DNA of 64,000 nucleotides from Methylocaldum sp002005105 (GTDB taxonomy: Bacteria > Pseudomonadota > Gammaproteobacteria > Methylococcales > Methylococcaceae), in the NCBI RefSeq assembly GCF_051027545.1, contig NZ_CP194902.1, positions 4,960,001 through 5,024,000 of the forward strand, written 5' to 3'. This document shows positions 28,501 to 36,553 of the stretch, one piece after another; position 1 is the first letter of the stretch; each line of letters begins with the position of its first letter. The notes beneath the pieces were generated by a model. The model was not told the origin of the DNA, made no database searches, and saw only the letters and a program-made list of their open reading frames with translations. Position numbers and translations under genes: made by a program.

Positions 28501-28777
28501 CGCGCGCACCGCCGGCCTTGTCATCTGCCGGCAGCGCCCGATGACCGCTTCCGGCGTCATCTTTCTCACCCTCGAAGACGAAACCGGCCAGACCAATGTC
28601 ATCGTCTGGCCCAGCCTGGTCCAGCGGCAGCGCCACATCGTTCTGCAAGCGGGACTCCTCGCCGTGCACGGCACGGTGCAGGAAGAAGACGGCGTGTTGC
28701 ACCTCGTTGCCGGCCGGCTGGAAGACTTGAGCCACTGGCTGGGTAACTTGAGCGTGCCCTGCCGGGATTTTCATTAG
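25586..28777 (+). CDS. dnaE2: Error-prone DNA polymerase DnaE2 with an in-frame repeat insertion
   Basis: The 1063-residue protein has an N-terminal PHP domain (AELHCLSNYSFLRGAS), the polymerase core with RGSAANSAVCYCLG and the catalytic aspartates in PPDIDVDFEHERR near residue 410, the SQHTGGFVI fingers segment, and a C-terminal OB-fold domain (GVIFLTLEDETGQTN). It is shorter than DnaE and lacks the far C-terminal replisome-binding domains, as DnaE2 does. By family it carries out damage-induced mutagenic translesion synthesis, usually with ImuA and ImuB; here the partner upstream is Lhr and no ImuAB is in the window. After residue 68, 126 nt of hairpin repeat add 42 arginine-rich residues between SEFRLE and DGLKLVLLAT without breaking the frame. 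Confidence 0.93.
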   Translation: MAELHCLSNYSFLRGASHPEELVETAARLGYTALALTDECSLAGVVKAHLEARRHGLKLIVGSEFRLEGSVRRSNRKRPGRERRPAPSPDDRLRLEGSSWRSRDDRLRLEDGLKLVLLATDREGYAQLSGLITAARMNAPKGHYRLDRLILERHPLDHCLALWLPGETPQPEQGVWLKERFSGRLWIGVELFLSGTDRERLNRLCRLGSDLGLPLVACNDVHMHSPERQPLQDTLTAIRLNRPLSELGYALFPNGERHLRPLSRLARLYPPELLAEAVRIAERCRFSLDELRYEYPAELVPEGHTPKSWLRHLTEEGVRRRWPDGAPDKVRRQIEHELSLIADLAYEPYFLTIQDIVRFAREQSILCQGRGSAANSAVCYCLGITEVDPGRLDLLFERFISRERNEPPDIDVDFEHERREEVIQYIYRKYGRQRAALAASVITYRTRSAVRDVAKALGFSREQIDHLAGAAHFLSGDGVDTERLQAAGFDPKNPKLRLLAGLVRQLRGFPRHLSQHTGGFVIAADALPRLVPVENAAMPERTVIQWDKDDLEALGLLKVDVLALGMLTAIRKALDYVSNWRGEALSLDRIPAEDPAVYAMLQRADSLGVFQVESRAQMAMLPRLKPENYYDLVIQVAIVRPGPIQGDMVHPYLARRSGREPVTYPGPDVKKVLERTLGVPIFQEQVMQIAMVAAGFSAGEADQLRRAMAAWHRRGGLEKFQSRLIEGMRERGYSAEFAEQIYRQIQGFGEYGFPESHSASFALLVYVSAWLKCHHPAAFTCALLNSQPMGFYAPAQLVQDARRHGVDVRPVDVRYSDYDCTLEGSPPEPSALRLGLRLMKGLSRQGAEGIVAARLEKPFADAADLIARAKLDRRDSEALAAADALHGLAGHRHRAFWDMSAHERPTPLFGQPAFDEGVPLLRPPREGENIVADYASTGLTLRRHPLTLLRSRLAARRLLSAEELRALGHGCFARTAGLVICRQRPMTASGVIFLTLEDETGQTNVIVWPSLVQRQRHIVLQAGLLAVHGTVQEEDGVLHLVAGRLEDLSHWLGNLSVPCRDFH
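25790..25915 (+). repeat. 126-nt composite hairpin repeat inserted in frame in dnaE2
   Basis: An 84-nt block and a 42-nt block (25874-25915) both end GTTTGCGATTGGAA. The 42-nt block has the stem GGTCGTCC/GGGACGACC around GGCGCTCC. The 84-nt block contains an inverted copy of the unit also found at 6865-6906. The host sequence TTGGAAG stands on both sides, and removing the 126 nt restores the normal family alignment. The same 84-nt block lies, in minus orientation, in the intergenic region near 45667-45752. Confidence 0.9.
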
Positions 28778-28842
28778 CCGGCTGAATCTGCGACTTTCGT
28801 GCTATCGTAGACGATCCATTTTCCCGTCTCTTCGAGCACCTC

Positions 28843-29442
28843 ATGAACCCACGAATCGCGACCCTGATCGAAAACATCCAAGCGCTCGAAGAGGAACTCG
28901 AAGCCGAACTGGCCAAACATAGGGAAGAATTCCGGATCAAGCTCCGCAACGGAAGGATCGATTATGCCCACGAACTGTTGCGGGAACACCGCAGACTCAA
29001 GGCGAGCCTGACCAAGTACATCGTCAGGGCCAACCCGCTCACGCTGCTCACCGCGCCGATCATTTACTCATTGATCGTCCCTTTCGTCCTTCTGGATCTG
29101 GCCGTCACGCTATACCAGGCGGTTTGCTTCCCGATTTACGGCATTCCTAAGGTAAAACGCGGCGATTACCTGGTCTTCGACCGAGGACGATTGGCTTATC
29201 TGAATCTGATCGAAAAACTCAATTGCGCGTACTGTTCCTACGGTAACGGCCTTCTCGCGTACGTCCGCGAGATTGCCGCCCGCACCGAACAGCACTGGTG
29301 TCCCATCAAACACGCGCGCCGCATCAAATCGCCCCACTCCTCATACGGCCGGTTTCTCGATTACGGCGACGCCGAGACTTATCGGCGAGAGATAGAAAAA
29401 ACGAGAAGAAATTTCGGCAACGAAAAATCCGATCAGCCGTAG
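28843..29442 (+). CDS. Hypothetical membrane protein with cysteine motif
   Basis: The 199-residue protein is not one I can name. It has an N-terminal charged coiled coil (residues 5-55, glutamate/lysine-rich), a hydrophobic region at about 62-95 that should cross the membrane once or as a hairpin, and a C-terminal soluble part with NCAYCSYGNGL and a further cysteine at HWC. The CxxC arrangement could bind a metal or haem, or be redox active. The ATG at 28843 has no strong ribosome binding site. It lies 65 bp after dnaE2, so read-through from the repair operon is possible, though no function link is visible. Confidence 0.7.
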   Translation: MNPRIATLIENIQALEEELEAELAKHREEFRIKLRNGRIDYAHELLREHRRLKASLTKYIVRANPLTLLTAPIIYSLIVPFVLLDLAVTLYQAVCFPIYGIPKVKRGDYLVFDRGRLAYLNLIEKLNCAYCSYGNGLLAYVREIAARTEQHWCPIKHARRIKSPHSSYGRFLDYGDAETYRREIEKTRRNFGNEKSDQP

Positions 29443-29518
29443 CCAGTCAATCGGACCGGCCGCCACCTCGAGAATCTATAGACATTCCTCATTAACCACC
29501 CGATCCTCGATTGTTAGA

Positions 29519-30271
29519 ATGCTCGTTTCATCGCCCACTGCTGAAAATTTGCATTTGAAATCCTTACATCTCGTACTCGCCTTGTTAGCTGTTATTCTCC
29601 CCGGTACCAGCCACTCGAAGGCCGAATCGGGCGTTCATGAGGCCGTCCGGCGTCTTGAAGACGAATGGGCGGAGATTTTTTACCGCCTGCCGCCATCTGA
29701 ACATGCAGAGAAGTTCAAAGGCCTTCTGGCCAGGGTTCATGCCGTGTCCGAGCAGTACCCCAAAGAAGCCGATCCGCTGGTTCTGGAGGCCATCGTCCTC
29801 TGCACCTACGCCGCTGCGGACGTCGGTTTGAGCTCGCTGAGCAGGGTCAGCGAGGCCCGGGAACTGCTCATCAAGGCGATAGACATCGATCCCCGCGCCA
29901 TGGAAGGATCGGCTTATATCACCCTCGGCAATCTTTATTACCGGCTTCCCGGCTGGCCAATCTCCTTCGGAGACGACGATTCGGCCCGTCAATATCTGGA
30001 AGCGGCTTTGAAGCTATATCCGAACGCCCTGGATTCGAATTATTTTTACGGCGACTTTTTGTTGCAGCAGGGCGAGTATGACAAGGCCCTGCCTTATTTG
30101 GAAAAAGCCGAGAAAGCACCGATTCGGCCTTACATGTTGCTTTCCGATGCCAAATTGAAGGAAGAAGTCCGTGAGGCACTGATAGCCGCACGCGAAAAGC
30201 GGGACGAGCACGGGGATTTCTTCCAGGGCTTTTTGACGTCGTTTTTCGGTAACGATGCTAAAAAGCCCTGA
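29519..30271 (+). CDS. Secreted TPR-repeat protein
   Basis: The 250-residue product has a hydrophobic signal-like segment (about residues 16-32, ending near SHSKA) and then helical repeats. Two clear TPR-like units, SAYITLGNLYYRLPGW and SNYFYGDFLLQQGEYDKALPYLEKAEK, fall at about 136-205. It should be exported to the periplasm and act as a protein-interaction scaffold; part of it resembles the TatT-like TPR partner of TRAP transporters, but no transporter gene is nearby. It is 51 bp upstream of glnE on the same strand. The specific function is unknown. Confidence 0.72.
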   Translation: MLVSSPTAENLHLKSLHLVLALLAVILPGTSHSKAESGVHEAVRRLEDEWAEIFYRLPPSEHAEKFKGLLARVHAVSEQYPKEADPLVLEAIVLCTYAAADVGLSSLSRVSEARELLIKAIDIDPRAMEGSAYITLGNLYYRLPGWPISFGDDDSARQYLEAALKLYPNALDSNYFYGDFLLQQGEYDKALPYLEKAEKAPIRPYMLLSDAKLKEEVREALIAAREKRDEHGDFFQGFLTSFFGNDAKKP

Positions 30272-30322
30272 AACGATCATGTCCCGAGGCCTGACCCACT
30301 CCATCATCGTTAAGACTGTCTT

Positions 30323-33181
30323 ATGTCCGACAACTCCGATTTTCTGCAGCGCTTGCCCGAACCGCTCAAACAGCCGGTAGCCTCGGCTTGGACCGCGTTT
30401 TCCGCACACTCGGCGCACCTCGGAATCGAACTCGACGAGTTTCCGGACAAGATCAAAGGCTCTTTGGGTCCGGTCTGGGCCGCGAGCCCTTTCGTCGCCG
30501 AACAATGCGCCCGCCGGCCGGAGCTCCTGCAAGACTTATTGGAATCGGGCCGGCTGGTGAACTCGACCGACGAGGAAACCTGTCGCGGCGACCTGCGACA
30601 GCTCCTGGAAGGCGTAGCTACCGAAACGGAGTTGATGGCCGTTCTGCGCCGCTTCCGTAACCGGGAAATGGTGCGCATCGCCTGGCGCGACATTGCCGGC
30701 TGGGCAAGCCTGGAAGAAACCCTCCGGGATTTATCCGCGCTCGCCGACGTGTGTGTACAGGAAAGCCTGGACTTTCTTTTTCGCCAAGCCTGCGCCGCCA
30801 AGGGAACGCCGGTCAACAAGCAAGGCCGGCCGCAATCGCTGGTCGTGCTGGGCATGGGCAAGCTCGGCGCCTTCGAGCTGAATTTCTCGTCCGACATCGA
30901 TCTGATTTTCGCCTATCGGGACGACGGGGTTCTGGCGGACAAGCGCGAAACCAGCTACTGCGAGTTTTACACCAAGCTGGCGCGCAATCTGGTCAAGGTG
31001 TTGGACACCCAGACCGAGGACGGCTTCATCTTCCGCGTCGACCTGCGCTTGCGCCCGTTCGGCGACTCGGGCCCCCTGGTTCAGAACTTCTATGCCTTGG
31101 AAGCGTACTACCAAAGCCAGGCGCGCGAGTGGGAACGCTACGCCATGGTCAAGGTGCGCCCCATCGCCGGCGATATCGAAGCCGGACGCGAACTTCAGGA
31201 ATTTCTCAAGCCTTTCGTCTATCGGCGTTATCTCGATTACCGAACGCTCGGCGAATTGCGCGAATTGAAGCAGAAAATCTCGCTGGAACTGCAACGCAAG
31301 GACCGCCAGGAAAACATCAAGCTCGGTCCGGGCGGCATTCGGGAAATCGAGTTCATCGGCCAGGCATTTCAACTGATCCGCGGCGGACGCGAGAAACGCC
31401 TGCAGGAGCGCCGCATCCAGGTCGTGCTGGAAACCCTGGCCGATCTGGGCTTGCTGCCCAAGCCCACGGTCGAAAAACTTCAGGAGGCCTATCGCTTTCT
31501 CCGCACGGTCGAAAACCGGCTGCAACAATACGCCGACAGGCAAACCCACGATCTTCCCACCGGCCCTGTACAGCGGCTCAGCCTCGCTTTCGCGATGGGC
31601 TTTTCCGCCTGGGAGAGCTTCAAAGCGCGCATCGATGCGGTGCGCCGGGAGGTTCACGAGGTGTTCGAACAGGTCGTCGCGCCGGTCAAGGCCGAGGGCC
31701 GAGACTTTTTCGCATTGAGCGGCGATCGCGAACAGATTTACATGGCATTGCGGAATCTCGGCTGGCCTACACCTGAATCCGGGGCAAAACTCATCGAGAC
31801 GTTCCAGACTTCCCACGCCATCAAGAATCTCACTCCGAGGGGCGCTTCGGAACTCGCTCGCCTGATGCCCATGCTACTCCGAGCCACGGCCTCGACCGAA
31901 CAGCCCGAAAATGCCCTGGAGCGGATTTTCGCGCTATTGGAGGCCATCGCTAGCCGCAACGTTTATCTGACCCTTCTGGCGGAGAACCCGCAAGCTTTGT
32001 CGCAGCTCGTCAAACTGGCAGCGGGCAGCCCCTGGATCACCAACTATATCGCCCAACATCCTCTGCTTCTGGACGAATTGCTGGACCCGCGCGCGCTTTA
32101 CACGCCGCTGTCGAAGGCGGAACTGGAACGGGAACTGAGCCGGAAGCTCGACTCGATCGATCCCGAGGATCTCGAACAAATCCTGATCGGCCTGCGCCAG
32201 TTCAAGCAAAGCAGCATTTTGAGAGTCGCGGCAGCCGATTTCGTCGGCGCCATTCCGATCATGGTGGTCAGCGACTATCTCACCTATATCGCCGAAGTGC
32301 TGGTGAACGAAGTCATGCGACAAGCTTGGCGACTGACGGCCGCGCGGCACGGCGTTCCTCCCGGCGCAAGCGTCGACCAAGTCGGCGGTTTCGGCGTAAT
32401 CGCCTACGGCAAAATGGGCGGGCTGGAACTCGGCTACGGATCGGATCTGGATCTGGTCTTCCTCTATGACGGCGTCGACAGCGCTCTCACCAATGGCGAG
32501 CGGCCGGTCAGCACCGCCGAGTTTTTCGCGCGGATGGGCAAGCGCATCATTCATCTTTTGACGGCGAATACCCCCGCGGGCATTCTCTACGAGGTGGATT
32601 TGCGGCTTCGGCCGTCCGGAAGTTCCGGTCTTCTGGTCAGCAGTGTCGACGCGTACGACACCTACCAAATGGATAACGCCTGGACTTGGGAGCAGCAGGC
32701 GCTGGTAAAGGCCCGGTTCGTCGCCGGAGATCCCGAAATCGGCGAACGGTTCGGCACTATCCGCGAGAAGTCTCTGTGCCGGGAGCGGGATACCGAAACC
32801 CTACGGACCGAAATTCGCGAAATGCGCGAAAAAATGCGCGCCAATCTGGCAGCAAAAGACCCCGACGTGTTCGATTTGAAGCAAAGTTTCGGCGGTATCG
32901 TCGATATCGAGTTTATAGTACAATTCGGGGTTCTTTCGCGTGCTCACGATTGCAATAAACTGACCGAGTGGACCGACGTGGTACGCCTGCTGGACTCTCT
33001 CACGAAGGCCGGTTTTTTAAGTTCTGACGATGCCGGACTATTAAGGCAGGCCTATTGCCTTTTCCGTGAACGTACCCACCGGCTTGCGCTGCTTGAAGTG
33101 CCCGCGCTGGTTCCGGCCCATGAACATTTCGAACTGCGTTCCCGCGTGCAGCAGATTTGGCGGAACGTGATGGAACGCTAA
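30323..33181 (+). CDS. glnE: Bifunctional glutamine synthetase adenylyltransferase/deadenylase
   Basis: The 952-residue protein contains two nucleotidyltransferase domains with the paired signature GMGKLG...SSDIDLIF (about residues 175-195, deadenylylation domain) and YGKMGG...GSDLDLVFLYD (about 693-715, adenylylation domain), each followed by a helical PII-UTase regulatory domain. The length equals that of E. coli GlnE. It adds AMP to glutamine synthetase when nitrogen is plentiful and removes it when nitrogen is scarce, under PII control. The ilvE gene follows 36 bp later, the same order as in Pseudomonas. This gives the window a nitrogen-assimilation control gene near amino-acid metabolism. 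Confidence 0.97.
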   Translation: MSDNSDFLQRLPEPLKQPVASAWTAFSAHSAHLGIELDEFPDKIKGSLGPVWAASPFVAEQCARRPELLQDLLESGRLVNSTDEETCRGDLRQLLEGVATETELMAVLRRFRNREMVRIAWRDIAGWASLEETLRDLSALADVCVQESLDFLFRQACAAKGTPVNKQGRPQSLVVLGMGKLGAFELNFSSDIDLIFAYRDDGVLADKRETSYCEFYTKLARNLVKVLDTQTEDGFIFRVDLRLRPFGDSGPLVQNFYALEAYYQSQAREWERYAMVKVRPIAGDIEAGRELQEFLKPFVYRRYLDYRTLGELRELKQKISLELQRKDRQENIKLGPGGIREIEFIGQAFQLIRGGREKRLQERRIQVVLETLADLGLLPKPTVEKLQEAYRFLRTVENRLQQYADRQTHDLPTGPVQRLSLAFAMGFSAWESFKARIDAVRREVHEVFEQVVAPVKAEGRDFFALSGDREQIYMALRNLGWPTPESGAKLIETFQTSHAIKNLTPRGASELARLMPMLLRATASTEQPENALERIFALLEAIASRNVYLTLLAENPQALSQLVKLAAGSPWITNYIAQHPLLLDELLDPRALYTPLSKAELERELSRKLDSIDPEDLEQILIGLRQFKQSSILRVAAADFVGAIPIMVVSDYLTYIAEVLVNEVMRQAWRLTAARHGVPPGASVDQVGGFGVIAYGKMGGLELGYGSDLDLVFLYDGVDSALTNGERPVSTAEFFARMGKRIIHLLTANTPAGILYEVDLRLRPSGSSGLLVSSVDAYDTYQMDNAWTWEQQALVKARFVAGDPEIGERFGTIREKSLCRERDTETLRTEIREMREKMRANLAAKDPDVFDLKQSFGGIVDIEFIVQFGVLSRAHDCNKLTEWTDVVRLLDSLTKAGFLSSDDAGLLRQAYCLFRERTHRLALLEVPALVPAHEHFELRSRVQQIWRNVMER

Positions 33182-33217
33182 GCTTTTCAATTCACTGGTA
33201 ATTTCGGAGAACGACTG

Positions 33218-34141
33218 ATGGCGATGGATGACAGAGACGGCGTCATCTGGCTCGACGGCGAGTGGCTGCCCTGGCGAGACGCAAAGGTTCACGTGCTGAC
33301 CCATACCCTACATTACGGCTGCGGCGTATTCGAGGGTCTTCGGGCTTACAAGACCGACCGGGGCGCGGCGATCTTCCGCCTGCGCGACCACACCGACCGA
33401 CTGTTCCGCTCCGCCCACATCATGAACATGAAGATTCCTTTCGACAAGGACATCCTCGACCGGGCGCAATGCGAAGCCGTAAGCCGGAACGGCCTGTCCA
33501 GCGCCTACATCCGGCCGATGTGCTTCTACGGTTCCGAAGGCATGGGCCTGCACGCCAAGGGGCTCAATGTACATGTCATGATCGCCGCCTGGGAATGGGG
33601 CAGTTACCTCGGCGCCGAAAACATGGCGCGCGGCATCAAGGTCCGCACCTCGTCCTATACCCGCAACTCCGTCAACAGCGTCATGTGCAAGGCCAAGGCG
33701 AACGGCAACTATCTGAATTCGATCCTGGCCGTTCAGGAAGCCGTGGAAGCGGGCTGCGACGAAGCCTTGTTGCTCGATCACGAGGGTTACGTAGCCGAAG
33801 GCAGCGGCGAGAACATCTTCATCGTGCGCCGCGGCAAGCTCTATACGCCGGACCTGACCTCGGCGCTGGAAGGCATCACCCGCGAAACCGTCTTCACCAT
33901 CGCCCGGGAGAACGGGCTGGAAGTTGTCGAAAAGCGGATTACCCGCGATGAGGTCTATGTCGCAGACGAGGCTTTCTTCACCGGCACCGCCGCCGAAGTA
34001 ACCCCCATCCGGGAAGTGGACGGGCGGACCATCGGCGAAGGCGGACGCGGACCGATCACGGAAAAGCTGCAAACTCTGTATTTCGATTACGTGCACGGCC
34101 GCCGTAACGACCATCAGGAGTGGCTCAGCTACGTGGGCTGA
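33218..34141 (+). CDS. ilvE: Branched-chain amino acid aminotransferase
   Basis: The 307-residue class IV PLP aminotransferase has the N-terminal TLHYGCGVFEGLRAY segment, the PLP lysine in CKAKANGNYLNS near residue 160, EGSGENIF and the GTAAEVTPIREVDGR block. It moves the amino group between glutamate and the branched 2-oxo acids in the last step of leucine, isoleucine and valine synthesis. The ribosome binding site is GGAGA seven bases before the ATG. It probably shares a transcript with glnE. D-amino acid transaminase and aminodeoxychorismate lyase are relatives, but the whole-length pattern is that of IlvE. Confidence 0.95.
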   Translation: MAMDDRDGVIWLDGEWLPWRDAKVHVLTHTLHYGCGVFEGLRAYKTDRGAAIFRLRDHTDRLFRSAHIMNMKIPFDKDILDRAQCEAVSRNGLSSAYIRPMCFYGSEGMGLHAKGLNVHVMIAAWEWGSYLGAENMARGIKVRTSSYTRNSVNSVMCKAKANGNYLNSILAVQEAVEAGCDEALLLDHEGYVAEGSGENIFIVRRGKLYTPDLTSALEGITRETVFTIARENGLEVVEKRITRDEVYVADEAFFTGTAAEVTPIREVDGRTIGEGGRGPITEKLQTLYFDYVHGRRNDHQEWLSYVG

Positions 34142-34334
34142 TCAACCCTCAGCCGTACTTCGGGGCGGGATTTTCCCGCCCTACCCCACTTTGCTAACTA
34201 GGCAACTGCTCACCCCAATAAAGCTCGTAGGATGTGCTGAACGAAGTGAAGCGCCCTTCGACCGGGCTCAGGACAGGCATCGTTCGCGATTCCGTAAATC
34301 CGTGTGCGGCACCCTGCGGGCGGCTCCGCTTCGT
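34142..34334. repeat. Intergenic palindromes between ilvE and a convergent gene
   Basis: A GGGCGGGA-TTT-TCCCGCCC hairpin at 34163-34181, of the GTAGGGCGGG family, sits just after ilvE. It may stop transcription from both sides but has no T-run. A TAGGATGTGCTGAACGAAG fragment at about 34230 shares sequence with the repeat near 18892, followed by a CTTCGACCGGGCTCAGGACAGG fragment like the element at 53065. Confidence 0.55.
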
Positions 34335-34976
34335 TTACCCCGGCAACTGCCCACCCAGATAGAGCCCGTATCTGAGCAACACCGCGCCTTGCAGCAGAAA
34401 ATCGAGCGGCGCTTCGATCAGATTTGCCCACCCTTCCGTTTCAAACACGCCGTCCAATCGGCGCCCTAGACGTTCGCCGAACTCTCGTGCCAAGAAATGC
34501 GAACCGATCGACAAGGCGATGAGTCCGAGAAGCATCGAAGCAGGCGGAAAATATTTCATCGACACCTCCGGATACCGCCAGTGCAACAGCACGGCTCCGA
34601 GGACAGTGATCTGAAGCGATGTCACCATGCCTCTGTACTTGCCGAGCACCGGCAGCCAGGGCAAAAAGACCGCCAGCACGAAAGCCAGATTGAACAGATC
34701 CGAGATCGGCCTGGCTCCGGCATGGAGATTTCGAACGAAATCCGGCTCCCCGGCGCGTCCGAACTGGTGAGGGTATACGAGAAGGACAAATCCGAGGGCA
34801 AGTGCGGCATGAACGAACGGCGGTCCAACCCGTGCGGCGATTTCGCGGCTTAGCGGAACGCCCTCCAGTCTAAGTTGCAGCCTGTCGAGCAGAATAAACA
34901 TCGGCACATGCAGCAAGGCCGCGGTCAGTAAGGGCAGCCAGTAGTTCGGTTGGGAAATCGCCCACCAAAAATCCAT
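34335..34976 (-). CDS. Hypothetical multi-pass membrane protein
   Basis: The 213-residue protein is strongly hydrophobic with about five predicted membrane helices (near residues 12-30, 50-66, 92-106, 118-134 and 150-165). I find no catalytic motif and no named family. The ATG at 34976 follows AGAGAAG, so it is preferred over an in-frame TTG at 34994 that would sit at the foot of the degQ terminator. It lies downstream of degQ on the same strand but beyond that terminator. Function unknown. Confidence 0.65.
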   Translation of the reverse strand: MDFWWAISQPNYWLPLLTAALLHVPMFILLDRLQLRLEGVPLSREIAARVGPPFVHAALALGFVLLVYPHQFGRAGEPDFVRNLHAGARPISDLFNLAFVLAVFLPWLPVLGKYRGMVTSLQITVLGAVLLHWRYPEVSMKYFPPASMLLGLIALSIGSHFLAREFGERLGRRLDGVFETEGWANLIEAPLDFLLQGAVLLRYGLYLGGQLPG

Positions 34977-34995
34977 AGACTTCTCTCGCAACAAA

Positions 34996-35026
34996 AAGGG
35001 GCTGTTAAACAGCCCCTTAATCAGCC
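34996..35026 (-). terminator. Rho-independent terminator of degQ
   Basis: On the minus strand, GGGGCTGTT and AACAGCCCC form a nine-pair stem with almost no loop, followed directly by TTTTT. It lies 12 nt after the protease stop and before the next start codon. Confidence 0.85.
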
Positions 35027-35037
35027 GGCATTCTTTA

Positions 35038-36393
35038 TCAGCGCAGCAGCAAGAAGAACGAGCCGTTCCCCCGCTGGAGATTGAGCAGCAGTTCGCCGCT
35101 GCCGTTTGCGGCGGCCTTGAGCTCCTTCAGATTGCCCACCGGCTGGCGATTGGCCATGACGATGACGTCGCCGGGGCGCAAACCGGCCTGGAAAGCATAG
35201 GAGGCGGTATGGATCTTTTCCACACGCACGCCTCGCACCGCTTCGTTCGGCTCGGTATTGGCGAGCAAGGTACCGGAAAGCTTCGGATGGATCTTCTTGC
35301 CTTCCTCCCGAGTGATCTTGGGCTCGGCAATCTTCGCTTCACGGACCATGGTTTCACCTTTGTGCAGAACTTCGATCGAGACTTTGTCGCCGATCTGCTG
35401 CAAACCGATGGCGTTTCGGACGTCCATGCTGTTCCTCACGTGGTGGTCGTTGATCGCCAGCACGATGTCGCCCGGCTCCAGCTTGGCCTTGGCAGCGGGG
35501 GAATCGGGCTGGACGCCGGTAATGACGGCGCCTTGGGTTTGGGTAAGGCCAAAAGCTTGCGCCAATTCAGGGGTCAAGTCCTGAACCGTTACGCCGAGCA
35601 AACCGCGCCGAATTTCACCATGCTCGATCAGGGCGGTCATGATACTGGTCGCCATATTGGCGGGAATGGCAAAGCCGATACCCACATTGCCCCCGCTCGG
35701 CGCCAGGATGGCGGTATTGATGCCGATCAGCTCTCCGCGCAGATTGACGAGCGCGCCACCCGAGTTGCCGGGGTTGATCGAGGCATCGGTCTGGATGAAG
35801 TCCTCATAACCTTCGATGCCGAGCCCGGACCGGCCGAGCGCGCTGATAATGCCGGAAGTTACGGTTTGTCCCAGTCCGAATGGATTGCCGATGGCCACCA
35901 CGAAATCGCCTACCTGCAATTGACTGGAATCGGCGATCGGTAGTTCGCTCAAGTTCTGCGGCTCGACCTTGATCACGGCGATGTCCGATTCCGGATCGGC
36001 TCCGATCAATTTTGCATTGAGATGACGACCGTCATTGAGCGTCACCGTGATCTCATCGGCTTTGTCGATGACGTGATTGTTGGTGAGGATGTAGCCGCGT
36101 CGCGCATCGACGATCACGCCCGAGCCCAAGCTGGAGGTTTCGCGGCGGCGGGGTTGATTCGGGATATCGAAAAAATAGCGGAAAAACGGATCGCGCAACA
36201 AAGGATGCTCGGCTTCTTGAATTTGCGTACGCGTCGAAATATTCACCACAGCCGGCATCGCCTTCTTCAGCATAGGCGAAAGGCTAGGCAGGGGTTGGCC
36301 ATCCACGCTGGTCGGCCAGGCCGCATACGCTGCATTCAGAAATAACAGCAGACCGGCCAAAAAAAGCGGAAGCAATCGACGGTTATCGCTCAT
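35038..36393 (-). CDS. degQ: Periplasmic DegQ/HtrA-type serine protease
   Basis: The 451-residue precursor has a signal peptide (residues 1-25, ending AYAAW), a trypsin-like domain with the triad His in TNNHVID near residue 107, Asp in ESDIAVIKV and Ser in GNSGGAL near 212, and two C-terminal PDZ domains. It is the size of DegQ and degrades or refolds damaged envelope proteins. It ends in a strong intrinsic terminator. The gene is divergent from a cyclic-nucleotide-binding protein gene across a short gap that should carry its promoter. DegP and DegS are relatives; DegS is excluded because two PDZ domains are present. Confidence 0.93.
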   Translation of the reverse strand: MSDNRRLLPLFLAGLLLFLNAAYAAWPTSVDGQPLPSLSPMLKKAMPAVVNISTRTQIQEAEHPLLRDPFFRYFFDIPNQPRRRETSSLGSGVIVDARRGYILTNNHVIDKADEITVTLNDGRHLNAKLIGADPESDIAVIKVEPQNLSELPIADSSQLQVGDFVVAIGNPFGLGQTVTSGIISALGRSGLGIEGYEDFIQTDASINPGNSGGALVNLRGELIGINTAILAPSGGNVGIGFAIPANMATSIMTALIEHGEIRRGLLGVTVQDLTPELAQAFGLTQTQGAVITGVQPDSPAAKAKLEPGDIVLAINDHHVRNSMDVRNAIGLQQIGDKVSIEVLHKGETMVREAKIAEPKITREEGKKIHPKLSGTLLANTEPNEAVRGVRVEKIHTASYAFQAGLRPGDVIVMANRQPVGNLKELKAAANGSGELLLNLQRGNGSFFLLLR

Positions 36394-36553
36394 TCGTTAT
36401 ACCTCGGTCGTTTCAAGAAGATTGAATGGCCCGGATCCTTGGCCAACGATAATTGATAGACATCACAAAGTGCTTACGGAGGGATGGTCTATTATATGGA
36501 AGCGTAGGAAAACCGAACAACAATGCTATCGGCTCGGATGCCGGAAACGATCG

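Noticed and set aside
34163..34181. Intrinsic terminator after ilvE
   Set aside because: The hairpin is good but has no T-run on either strand, and the sequence belongs to the GTAGGGCGGG repeat family.
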